Position numbers and translations under genes: made by a program
Shown here: in pieces, positions 26,036 to 33,999 of the stretch
Numbering within the stretch: position 1 is the first letter of the stretch
How the letters are laid out: every line of letters begins with the position of its first letter
Notes under the pieces: model-generated
Databases searched by the model: none
The model's input: only the letters and a program-made list of their open reading frames with translations
Told to the model about the DNA's origin: nothing
Assembly (NCBI GenBank): GCA_041447245.1
Contig: JBGMEA010000012.1
Span: forward strand, 124,001-188,000
Direction of reading: 5' to 3'
Source of the DNA: JBGMEA01 sp041447245
GTDB taxonomy: Bacteria; Bacillota; Clostridia; Eubacteriales; Anaerofustaceae
DNA length: 64,000 nt

Positions 26036-28006
26036 ATGAAGTTAGCTCAGAAAGAAAAAAACAAAGCATCAAACAAAAAATCTCAAAACGGTCTGAAGCG
26101 CACCATGGTCGTATCGATTTCATTGTTGATATTGATCTGCGCAGCAGGGTTGATTGTATTCTCTTATCTGTTTGCAAAAAATTCTTTACAAGATGCCATC
26201 AGTGATTCTTTGGGAAAATTGGCAACGGAATCGGCGCAAAAAGTAGATCAAAAAATAGATACTTATTTTACGGAATTGGATGTATTGGCAAGCAATGCGG
26301 TATTTCAGAACCCGAGTGCAAATATATCGGAAATCGGTGACATTCTGAATCGGGATATGACCAAGACGGATACGATGTCCCTTTTCCTGCTTGACAGCAG
26401 CGGAAACACGATCTACTCCACCTCCGGAGCATCCGGCAGCTTTGCAGACAGGGAATACTATCAGGCTGCAGTCGGCGGAAGCAATTATATTTCCAGTCCG
26501 TTGATCAGTAAATCTGATGGGACAATGATTATCATCATCGCAGTTCCTGTCAGAAGCGATTCCGGTCAGATTACCGGTGTCCTTTGCGCAACAAAGGACG
26601 CCAATGCGTTGAGTGATTTTATCGCCAACATCACATATGGCAAAAGCGGTTATGCATATATCATCAATGACAGCGGAACCATGGTGGCATGCGGGAGCAG
26701 TAAAGACCTCGTTTTGCAGGAAATGAACGTCCTTGATACTTCTGCAGGTGGGGATGAAAACGGGATTGCAATTTCTCAGAAGATGGTTGCGGGAGAATCC
26801 GGAACAGGCGTATACAGTTATGAAGGACGCAAGCAATATCTCGGGTATGCTCCTTTGGAAAACGCGCAGTGGTCATTGGCAATCACCGCACCTTCCGACG
26901 AAGTCTTTACTTCAGTCGGAGCATTGGGCAATATCATGATGATTATTGCTGTCGTTGCGGTATTGATATCTATCGGAGTGTCCTATTACCTGGCTTCCTC
27001 GATAGCAAATCCGATCAATACGGTAGTCGGATATGCCGCAACCATGGCAAACGGGGATTTCACCACCGATATTTCCGAAAAAATGATCAAACGCAAAGAT
27101 GAAATCGGCAATTTGGCTAAGGCATTTATGAAAATGTCAAACGGGCTTGATAAAGCACTTTGCAATATAAAAACAGCGGCAGAACAGGTTGCTGCCGGAT
27201 CACATCAAGTATCGGATTCCAGTATTTCATTGTCGCAGGGTGCAACCGAACAGGCCAGTTCCATCGAAGAACTGTCTGCTTCCATTGAAGAAATTGCGGC
27301 TCAGACAAAGCAGAACGCAGAAAATGCCAAACAGGCAAATGAATTGTCCGTTCAGACAAAGCAGAATGCAGATGCGGGAAATACACAGATGCAGCAAATG
27401 CTGGGCGCAATGGATGAAATCAATACATCGTCCAACAATATCTTTAAAATCATCAAAGTAATCGAAGACATTGCATTCCAGACCAATATTCTTGCATTAA
27501 ACGCCGCAGTGGAAGCTGCGCGGGCGGGACAGCACGGGAAAGGGTTTGCAGTGGTGGCGGAAGAAGTACGTAATTTGGCTGCCCGTTCGTCTCAGGCGGC
27601 ACAGGAAACGACGGAAATGATTCAGGATTCGATTGTGAAAGTCGAGGAGGGTTCCAATATTGCACATATGACATCGGAAGCACTCGAAGAAATTGTCAGA
27701 CAGATTGACCAGGTTGCCGCACTCGTTGAGGATATCGCAAATGCATCCGATGAGCAATCAGTGGGTATCGGTCAAATCAATGAAGGTATCATGCAGATTT
27801 CTTCCGTCGTGGAATCAAATTCCGCCGTTGCCGAAGAAAGTGCGGCATCAAGCGAAGAATTGGCCGGACAAGCACAGCTTCTGAAAGAAGAAGTGGAACA
27901 ATTCAAACTGCGCAACGGAAATTATAAAGAACGTTCTCATGGCGTGCCTACGGAAGGGAAGAACAATCAGCGCAAAATCCAGCAGGATAGCGATTCAAAA
28001 TATTGA
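26036..28006 (+). CDS. Methyl-accepting chemotaxis protein 3 (dCache type)
   Basis: This is the third tandem receptor: TM1 at about 22-45, Cache sensor (SLFLLDSSGNTIYSTSG, ADREYYQAAVGG, TYGKSGYAYIINDSGTMVAC), TM2, HAMP and the tip IEDIAFQTNILALNAAVEAA. GAGGAG precedes ATG 26036. Its sensor is closer to that of receptor 1 than to receptor 2 in the FADREYYQ region. It ends DSDSKY. Like the other two it has its own promoter and terminator. Confidence 0.93.
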   Translation: MKLAQKEKNKASNKKSQNGLKRTMVVSISLLILICAAGLIVFSYLFAKNSLQDAISDSLGKLATESAQKVDQKIDTYFTELDVLASNAVFQNPSANISEIGDILNRDMTKTDTMSLFLLDSSGNTIYSTSGASGSFADREYYQAAVGGSNYISSPLISKSDGTMIIIIAVPVRSDSGQITGVLCATKDANALSDFIANITYGKSGYAYIINDSGTMVACGSSKDLVLQEMNVLDTSAGGDENGIAISQKMVAGESGTGVYSYEGRKQYLGYAPLENAQWSLAITAPSDEVFTSVGALGNIMMIIAVVAVLISIGVSYYLASSIANPINTVVGYAATMANGDFTTDISEKMIKRKDEIGNLAKAFMKMSNGLDKALCNIKTAAEQVAAGSHQVSDSSISLSQGATEQASSIEELSASIEEIAAQTKQNAENAKQANELSVQTKQNADAGNTQMQQMLGAMDEINTSSNNIFKIIKVIEDIAFQTNILALNAAVEAARAGQHGKGFAVVAEEVRNLAARSSQAAQETTEMIQDSIVKVEEGSNIAHMTSEALEEIVRQIDQVAALVEDIANASDEQSVGIGQINEGIMQISSVVESNSAVAEESAASSEELAGQAQLLKEEVEQFKLRNGNYKERSHGVPTEGKNNQRKIQQDSDSKY

Positions 28007-28047
28007 AGATTGATTTATCATAACAACAGATAACCCATAAACCTCTG

Positions 28048-28087
28048 AAACGGAGTTTTCCCAAACGCGGCGGAACTCCGTTTTTTT
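28048..28087 (+). terminator. Terminator after receptor gene 3
   Basis: A ten-base-pair stem (28048-28057 with 28074-28083) with a 16-base loop, followed by a T-run. Confidence 0.75.
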
Positions 28088-28096
28088 ATCGTAAAT

Positions 28097-28124
28097 CAAA
28101 ATAACAGCCGGAGTCTTCCGGCTG
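28097..28124 (-). terminator. Terminator after the SARP-type regulator gene
   Basis: An eight-base-pair stem (28105-28112 with 28117-28124), read on the minus strand, is followed by a T-rich stretch. It lies just past the stop of the regulator gene. Confidence 0.55.
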
Positions 28125-28138
28125 CATAGGTTCGGGAA

Positions 28139-29323
28139 TCAGTTGTCCTGGTTGATCAGTTTCAGTTTGTAGTTGAGCATGAATTCCGAAGTGGTAAACT
28201 GTTTGTAAAAAACTTTTTTCATGCGTTCCATCACCATCTGCCCGGATTGATAATTGACCGTTGGGAGCAGAAGTGCGTATTGATAGGGACTGAATCGTGA
28301 AATGGTATCTCCTTTGCGCAGATTCAGTTTCAAAATCATCAGCAATTCGCTCATCATTTTGTCAAGCCGGATCGGATCCAGTTCGGAATTGTCAATATTA
28401 TCGAGCGAGACCAATGCAAGAAACATCGAGGTTCCGAGACGTTTCAGATTTCTCATATTGATTCGGTAGATATCTTTGAAAATTGCATATTCGCAAATAA
28501 AAGCACCGACATCATTGTCTTTTTCAAGCAGATCGTTCAGGATAGTATCAATGTTTCCTCCCGAAGTTCGTTCGATTGCAATGAGCTTTTTATAAAAATC
28601 AAGAATTTCATCGGACGGTTTCATTCCGAGATAAGTGTAATGCATTCCTATCGTGCATTTATATTGTTCCAATGCTTCTTTATTTTTTCCGAGATTGACC
28701 AAAGCCACCATCAGTTCCAAATTCAGAGTGGAATCAAACGCATCAATCTCAAGACCTTTTCGGCATGCATGGATAATATCTTCGAATCGTTTTGTCTCTT
28801 TGAGTAACACAATATATTTTTGCAATGCATTCAGATAAAGGTTATGGTAATGCATGCTTTTGGGAATGACCCATGCTTCGAGATTTGAGTGGGGAAGCAG
28901 ATCTCCCTGATAGAGCTGAAGAATCCGTTCGTATTTTTCTTCCGTTTGAGAAGTCAGCCCCTCAGAGGATTTTACATCGCTGCAGAGTTCATCCAGCTCA
29001 TACACATCAATGCTTGCGTTGAGATTTTCATTCCAGGCGTAATAACTTCCTTTTGTAATAACCACATCATTGAGCCCGAATGATTTCAGATCCGCACGCA
29101 AACGGCTGATGAGTGTTTTGAGTGAACTTTCCGGATTCGTATTGTCATTGGTCGGCCAAAGCACATCAAAAAGATCGAATGTGGAAATATCTTTGTTTCG
29201 GTTCAGAATAAAAAATTCCAACAAATCAATTTTCTTTTTGGAGTTTCCCAATTTCTCGATAATGTCATGACCGTCAACGAGAATCATGAATTTCCCGAGC
29301 ATGTAAATTTCTATAGCAGGCAT
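28139..29323 (-). CDS. SARP/BTAD-type transcription regulator with degenerate GGDEF-like tail
   Basis: Residues 1-95 form an OmpR-like winged helix (MLGKFMILVDGHDIIEKLG, KTLISRLRADLKSFG). Residues about 100-245 form the bacterial transcriptional activator (BTAD) helical repeat domain. The last 120 residues resemble a nucleotidyl-cyclase GGDEF fold: LRKGDTISRF, then SPYQY at the GGDEF position, then ALLLP. The catalytic glycines and acidic residues are lost, so it should not make c-di-GMP, but it could bind a nucleotide or a partner. No target is obvious; it lies beside the receptor cluster, facing it. Confidence 0.75.
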   Translation of the reverse strand: MPAIEIYMLGKFMILVDGHDIIEKLGNSKKKIDLLEFFILNRNKDISTFDLFDVLWPTNDNTNPESSLKTLISRLRADLKSFGLNDVVITKGSYYAWNENLNASIDVYELDELCSDVKSSEGLTSQTEEKYERILQLYQGDLLPHSNLEAWVIPKSMHYHNLYLNALQKYIVLLKETKRFEDIIHACRKGLEIDAFDSTLNLELMVALVNLGKNKEALEQYKCTIGMHYTYLGMKPSDEILDFYKKLIAIERTSGGNIDTILNDLLEKDNDVGAFICEYAIFKDIYRINMRNLKRLGTSMFLALVSLDNIDNSELDPIRLDKMMSELLMILKLNLRKGDTISRFSPYQYALLLPTVNYQSGQMVMERMKKVFYKQFTTSEFMLNYKLKLINQDN

Positions 29324-29393
29324 GCGACCACCCCTTTCCCCAACTTACATTGTAACATCAAACAATGCAATTCTCAATTGTTTTTTCTCTTTA

Positions 29394-30008
29394 CTAAGCC
29401 AAATGATCAAAAAAAGTTGGGTTTGTTTCGGCTTCTTTGCATTGGATGTCGAATATTTTCGGTGATTTCGTTTCAAGGATACGGAAAGCTTCCTTTTGAT
29501 CAAAAAGCCACGTTTGATAGGTTTGCTCTGTCAGAATCAGCGGCATGCGATTATGGATTGGGGAAACCGATTCGTTCGCTTCCGTGGTCAGGATCACAAA
29601 ATGCCCGACTCCGTCGGAAATGTTAAATAATCCGGCAAAATAAAAAACAGAATCTTCAGGCAGGCTGAATCGATATTTCTGTCCGGATTTTTTCTGCCAT
29701 TCATAAAATCCGGCGCTCGGAACGGCGCACCTTCGGTGGAGGAATGCATCCCGGAACATCGGTTTTTCCGTTACCGTTTCGCTTCTGGCATTGATAATCA
29801 GTTGTTTGCTTTTCGGATTGTGCAGTCCCCACATGTACATGCGGACTGCTGCGCAATGGTTTTCCGCAATCAAAACCGGCGCATATTCCGAAGGGACGAT
29901 TTCTCCGTCATGCCAGTTTGCAGAAAGCGGATCGTTTTCGATTGATTGTCTGATTTTTTTTGTGATCGGATGAGCCTCATCCGAAATCAGCAGATATCTT
30001 CCGCACAT
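29394..30008 (-). CDS. SRAP-domain protein (YedK/HMCES family)
   Basis: YedK/HMCES proteins form a covalent thiazolidine crosslink to abasic sites in single-stranded DNA and so shield them. The catalytic Cys is residue 2 after Met removal (MCGRYLL). Other family residues are visible: NARSET (Asn), PSAGFYEW (Glu) and SPIHNRMPLIL (His). I start at 30008 because the Cys must follow the initiator Met; the longer frame to 30140 would bury it. The 204-residue length fits. It is a single gene. Confidence 0.9.
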   Translation of the reverse strand: MCGRYLLISDEAHPITKKIRQSIENDPLSANWHDGEIVPSEYAPVLIAENHCAAVRMYMWGLHNPKSKQLIINARSETVTEKPMFRDAFLHRRCAVPSAGFYEWQKKSGQKYRFSLPEDSVFYFAGLFNISDGVGHFVILTTEANESVSPIHNRMPLILTEQTYQTWLFDQKEAFRILETKSPKIFDIQCKEAETNPTFFDHLA

Positions 30009-30209
30009 ACTATCCATCCTTTTGGCAGAGATTTGATAGGGTTCCGAGTTTCCGTTGGTTTCATTATATATCGTCATATTATCATTTTGAAATATGATAC
30101 GGAAAGAAGATCGAAATTGAGAATGCGCATAACAAATCAAAACATCATGGTCCGTCTGTGATATAATGGCATCAGAAAAGCGTGATTGATCGCAAAATCA
30201 GGAGGAATC

Positions 30210-31319
30210 ATGGAAACCAGACCTTATGTATCATGGGAATTGATCGGAGATTTTATGCGGGCGGCATTCGAAAAAATGGGCGTGCCGAAGCAGGACGCGG
30301 AAATCTGCGCCGACGTACTCATGGAGAGCGACAGGCGCGGAATCGAAAGCCATGGCTGCAACCGATTCAAACCGATTTATATTGATCGAATCAACGCAGG
30401 CATTCAAAAGCCTGTCACAGAATTTGAAATCATCAGAGAAACGCCGACAACCGCGGTGGTGGACGGACACGACGGAATGGGAATGGTGATCGGGCATAAA
30501 GCGATGAGCATGGCAATCGCAAAAGCGAAACAATACGGAATGGGGATGGTTGCCGCCCGCAATTCCACTCATTACGGCATCGCGGGATACTATGCGACGA
30601 TGGCGACCCAAAACAACATGATCGGTATCACGGGCACCAACGCACGTCCTTCCATCGCACCGACATTCGGAGTGGAAAATATGCTGGGAACCAATCCTCT
30701 GACGATCGGACTTCCTTCCGACGAGGAATTTCCGTTTGTGCTGGACTGTGCGACCAGCATTACGCAAAGAGGCAAAATCGAATATTATGAACGCATCGGC
30801 AAAGATACGCCTGCCGGAATGGTCATCGGCAGAGACGGGAAAGCCATGACTGACAGCAAACAGATTCTGATCGATCTGACCAAGGGAGAAGCTGCCTTGG
30901 CTCCGCTCGGCGGGATCGGGGAAGAACTCGCAGGGTACAAAGGATACGGATATGCGACGGTCGTGGAAATTTTATCCGCCGCACTGCAGACAGGGAACTA
31001 TCTGAAAATGCTGACCGGAATCGGGGAACAGGGAGAAAAGGTGCCGTATCATTTGGGACATTTCTTTATTGCAATCGATACGGAAGCATTCATGGGCGCT
31101 GACGCGTTCAAAAAAACATGCGGCGATATTCTGCGGGAACTGCGCGCTTCGGAGCTTGCACCCGGAGAAGAACGGATTTACACAGCAGGAGAAAAGGAAT
31201 ATCTCGTCTGGCAGGAGCGCAAAGAGAAAGGGGTGCCGATCGGAGACGCAGTGCAGAAAGAGTTGATTGAAGTGAGGAACTCTTTGAGCTTGCCGCACCG
31301 ATTCCCGTTTGAATCGTAA
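30210..31319 (+). CDS. Ldh2/malate dehydrogenase family oxidoreductase
   Basis: This is an NAD(P)-dependent 2-hydroxyacid dehydrogenase of the Ldh2/MdhL family (malate, lactate, sulfolactate or ureidoglycolate type), not the Rossmann-fold LDH/MDH family. Signatures are SDRRGIESHGCNRF near residue 50, AARNSTHYGIAGYYA with the catalytic His near 120, and GTNPLTIGLPSDE. AGGAGG supports ATG 30210. The 369-residue length is typical. Neighbours give no substrate hint, so I do not choose a specific reaction. Confidence 0.85.
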   Translation: METRPYVSWELIGDFMRAAFEKMGVPKQDAEICADVLMESDRRGIESHGCNRFKPIYIDRINAGIQKPVTEFEIIRETPTTAVVDGHDGMGMVIGHKAMSMAIAKAKQYGMGMVAARNSTHYGIAGYYATMATQNNMIGITGTNARPSIAPTFGVENMLGTNPLTIGLPSDEEFPFVLDCATSITQRGKIEYYERIGKDTPAGMVIGRDGKAMTDSKQILIDLTKGEAALAPLGGIGEELAGYKGYGYATVVEILSAALQTGNYLKMLTGIGEQGEKVPYHLGHFFIAIDTEAFMGADAFKKTCGDILRELRASELAPGEERIYTAGEKEYLVWQERKEKGVPIGDAVQKELIEVRNSLSLPHRFPFES

Positions 31320-31659
31320 AGAGCACATGGAATAAAAGACTTTTTGAATTTGTTGATCCTTGAAAATGCATTGAAAACAAGGGGGCAGATCGATTGCCGT
31401 AGCCTTTGCACTGATTTTTCATCGTTGTCTGCTGCATTCGAAGAAATGTGAGAAGTGCATTAAAATGCCGAAAATCATCGTAAAACATGGCAATAAGAAG
31501 CAAATCGTTTTAAAATAAAGGAAACCATGAATTTTAGAAATCCATGGAACAGAAACAATACTTTTATATTGTAATCCCGTTGCGCTATTGAATCGGGAAA
31601 ACTGCCCGACGAGGTAACGCATTGAAACAGGGGATTGGCCAAAGCCAAAAGGAGGAGTT
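31320..31659. other. Intergenic stretch upstream of the L25 gene
   Basis: No gene of normal size is visible. A 15-codon reading frame (31527-31574) follows an AAAGGA box and could be a leader peptide, but nothing else supports it. A small hairpin (31635-31639 with 31644-31648) sits just before the AGGAGG site of the L25 gene. Confidence 0.35.
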
Positions 31660-32256
31660 ATGGTAGAAGCAAAGTTACAGGCAACGGAGAGAATCAAGAA
31701 AAAAGGAAAATTCAGGGAAGATGGATTTGTTCCCGGATCGATGTACGGAGACGGCATCGAAGGATCTGTTGCGGTGAAGTTTGAAAAATCGGAACTGTCG
31801 AAAGTATTGGCGGCTCATGGTTCAAACGCGAAACTCTCGGTGAGTTACAACAAGGGAAAATATCCGGGGATTATTAAAGAACTGCAGCGGGAACCGGTTT
31901 CCGGTCACGTTCAGCATGTAGACATTCAAATCATGGCGAAGGATCATATTCAGAGCTTCAAGATCCCTGTCGTTTATCAAGGGGAAAGTGCGCTGGTCGG
32001 AAAACAACTGATGCTGAAAGTGCATAAAAACGAAGCCGTTTTGACAGGAACGCTTGATGTGATGCCGGAATCGCTTACCGTTGATGTTTCCGGAAAGGAA
32101 TTGGGAGACGTGATTGTGCTGAAAGATTTTCGTCTGAACAAAAAAGTGAAGGCGGAAGATGCGGAAGATGCCGTATTTGCAACTGTGATTAAGAATTATA
32201 TTCAGGAAGAATCGGAAACGGAGGCTTCGGCAGAAGCAGCTCCCGTATCGGAATAG
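31660..32256 (+). CDS. rplY: 50S ribosomal protein L25 / general stress protein Ctc
   Basis: This is the 198-residue CTC form of L25, which binds 5S rRNA. The N-terminal L25 domain is at residues 1-95 (GKFREDGFVPGSMYGDGIEG and LQREPVSGHVQHVDIQIM) and the C-terminal beta domain (LDVMPESLTVDVSGKELGD) follows, with an acidic tail. AAAAGGAGG stands four bases before the ATG. It is a single gene with its own terminator. In Bacillus, ctc is stress-induced; no sigma-B promoter is evident here. Confidence 0.92.
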   Translation: MVEAKLQATERIKKKGKFREDGFVPGSMYGDGIEGSVAVKFEKSELSKVLAAHGSNAKLSVSYNKGKYPGIIKELQREPVSGHVQHVDIQIMAKDHIQSFKIPVVYQGESALVGKQLMLKVHKNEAVLTGTLDVMPESLTVDVSGKELGDVIVLKDFRLNKKVKAEDAEDAVFATVIKNYIQEESETEASAEAAPVSE

Positions 32257-32282
32257 TATGGATAATCGGGTGATATCCAAAT

Positions 32283-32326
32283 AAAACGGCAGTTGTTCCC
32301 TTTACCGGGGATGACTGCCGTTTTAA
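32283..32326 (+). terminator. Terminator after the L25 gene
   Basis: An eleven-base-pair outer stem (32283-32293 with 32314-32324) with a further small inner pairing and a short T-run. Confidence 0.75.
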
Positions 32327-32407
32327 ATTTGACAAATGTTTCGAATTGAATGGACGATCAAACAGGCGTTATGGATATAATGGACCGCTCGGTTGCCGAT
32401 TGATCCT

Positions 32408-33088
32408 TCAGAGTTCGTGGCTGTTTGATTTTATCGGCTGCTGTTTCATGCGGAATGTGGTTCGGAATCCGTCGTTTGAGAGTTCGCAGCGTTCAAAGAG
32501 CTCTTGTGATCTCGATATAATATGGTTCGTCAAAGCCGAATCGATTTCATATAATTTAAATACCGCACGGATGTAAAACTCGCTGGTTTCCTTGCTATCC
32601 CTGGCGATGCGATATGCATCCTGATTCAATTGCCGCGCGATGCCGACGTTGGCCAGTTTGTTCCATTCAATTTCCCGTTCGGAAAACCGTCTGACAGAAA
32701 GTGCGGCACATTCTTCGTAAAGAGGATGGGTGTCTTTGATTCTCCAGATATTTTCGGCAGACAGTTCCATGGAGAATCTGCGGATATTTTCGTCCCGGAA
32801 AAAAAGATGCCAAAATGCCTGCAGATCAAGACAGATGCCGGTGAGGCGATCGATGGAATTTCCGAATAAAGCCGCGATGCGGGCATTGTTTTTCGCAAGT
32901 GCGAAATAGATCATAACGGCGGGTTCCAGTTTTCCGGAGAAGAAGTTGTCATATGCTTCTCTGGTTATTTGTGCAAGGTTTACAATATCTTCGATATGCG
33001 TATTGTGGTATCCCTTTGAATAAAATAATGTTTCGCAGGCGTAATAGATTTTCCTCTTCGTATGTTTATCCGATATAAAATGTCCCAT
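32408..33088 (-). CDS. TetR-family transcription regulator
   Basis: The N-terminal 50 residues form a TetR helix-turn-helix (FYSKGYHNTHIEDIVNLAQ, then ITREAYDNFFSGKLE). The remaining 170 residues are a ligand-binding helical domain with no specific similarity I recognise. The promoter region of 33.1-33.3 kb is shared with the AnfO gene, which is divergent, so it may regulate itself or the anfO unit. That is inference from position only. Confidence 0.8.
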   Translation of the reverse strand: MGHFISDKHTKRKIYYACETLFYSKGYHNTHIEDIVNLAQITREAYDNFFSGKLEPAVMIYFALAKNNARIAALFGNSIDRLTGICLDLQAFWHLFFRDENIRRFSMELSAENIWRIKDTHPLYEECAALSVRRFSEREIEWNKLANVGIARQLNQDAYRIARDSKETSEFYIRAVFKLYEIDSALTNHIISRSQELFERCELSNDGFRTTFRMKQQPIKSNSHEL

Positions 33089-33259
33089 ATTGGTACCTCA
33101 TTGTTATTATACGCATTCCGAAACTGATTTTCTATATGAAAATATGAAATTTATTCGGTTTTGTGTTGTTTCAGTTCAAAAATAGGATAAAAAACAGGAG
33201 AATTTTGCAATAATGCGCCGATGAAAACCTTTTCTGAATGAAATTTAATGATACAGCCG

Positions 33260-33331
33260 TTGATTTTATGGCAGATGACATGATAAAATGACGTATGCAA
33301 AGGCGCGGCCGAAATAACGGTTGCGCCTTTT
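33260..33331 (+). promoter_or_regulatory. Promoter and 5' leader hairpin of the anfO unit
   Basis: TTGATT (33260-33265), 18 bases and TAAAAT (33284-33289) make a likely sigma-A promoter. A 13-base-pair stem (33299-33311 with 33318-33330, six-base loop) begins almost at the expected transcript start and ends in TTTTG. It may protect the 5' end or act as a weak terminator. The AnfO start codon is 36 bases further on. Confidence 0.5.
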
Positions 33332-33366
33332 GTGTCATAAATCTGTTTATTGTGAGGATCGGAAGA

Positions 33367-33999
33367 ATGGATCAGCGGATTGCGGTTTTGACTGACAGCG
33401 AAAATCGGACGGCTTCTCCGGAAGCCTGTGTCGGCGTACAGCTTTATCGAAAGGGTGAGAACGGATGGTTTGCCGAAAAAGCATTGGCATGGAATATCAA
33501 CGGACTCAGCAATATGGCGCAGATTCGGGATCGCGTCAGAGAACTGATCGAGCAATTGGGAGAATGCCGTATTCTGATCTGCAGAAAAATGAGCGGAATT
33601 GCTTATCATATTTTTGAAAAATACGGATTTGAAATTTTTGAAGCGGAAGAACTGCTTGACGGAGTGTTTGATCAGATATTGATTGACTTGGATGAGGCAG
33701 CCGAAGTCGCAAGTGAGCGCCGCAGTATCCCAAAAGAGCCGTATTGTCCGAACGATGATGGAGTGTACTATCTGAACTTGATCGAATTGCAGCAGCAGTT
33801 TCCTGAAATGTCCTCAAAAAAAGCGATGCAGAAGTTTATGGAGCAGACGGTGTTTTATCGGTTTGAGCTGATCTGTAACCATTTGCCTCCTTGGATGGAA
33901 GATGTGATGCAGAGCAGACAATTGGGATATACGTTTGAAACGCTTGATGAAAATGCAAAAAGATACATTATCACACGAAAGGTGTGTTACGAGTCATGA
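33367..33999 (+). CDS. AnfO-family nitrogenase-associated protein
   Basis: The protein matches the AnfO family, named from iron-only nitrogenase clusters. Family features are an N-terminal IAVLTDSE segment, the middle LIEQLGECRILICRKMSGIA with YHIFEKYGFEIFE, and the C-terminal block YYLNLIELQQQFPEMSSKKA with FYRFELICNHLPPWME. No anfD, anfG or anfK is present here; the nitrogenase downstream is the MoFe type. The biochemical role of AnfO is not known to me with certainty. Start 33367 gives 210 residues; the stop overlaps the next gene by four bases. Confidence 0.75.
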   Translation: MDQRIAVLTDSENRTASPEACVGVQLYRKGENGWFAEKALAWNINGLSNMAQIRDRVRELIEQLGECRILICRKMSGIAYHIFEKYGFEIFEAEELLDGVFDQILIDLDEAAEVASERRSIPKEPYCPNDDGVYYLNLIELQQQFPEMSSKKAMQKFMEQTVFYRFELICNHLPPWMEDVMQSRQLGYTFETLDENAKRYIITRKVCYES

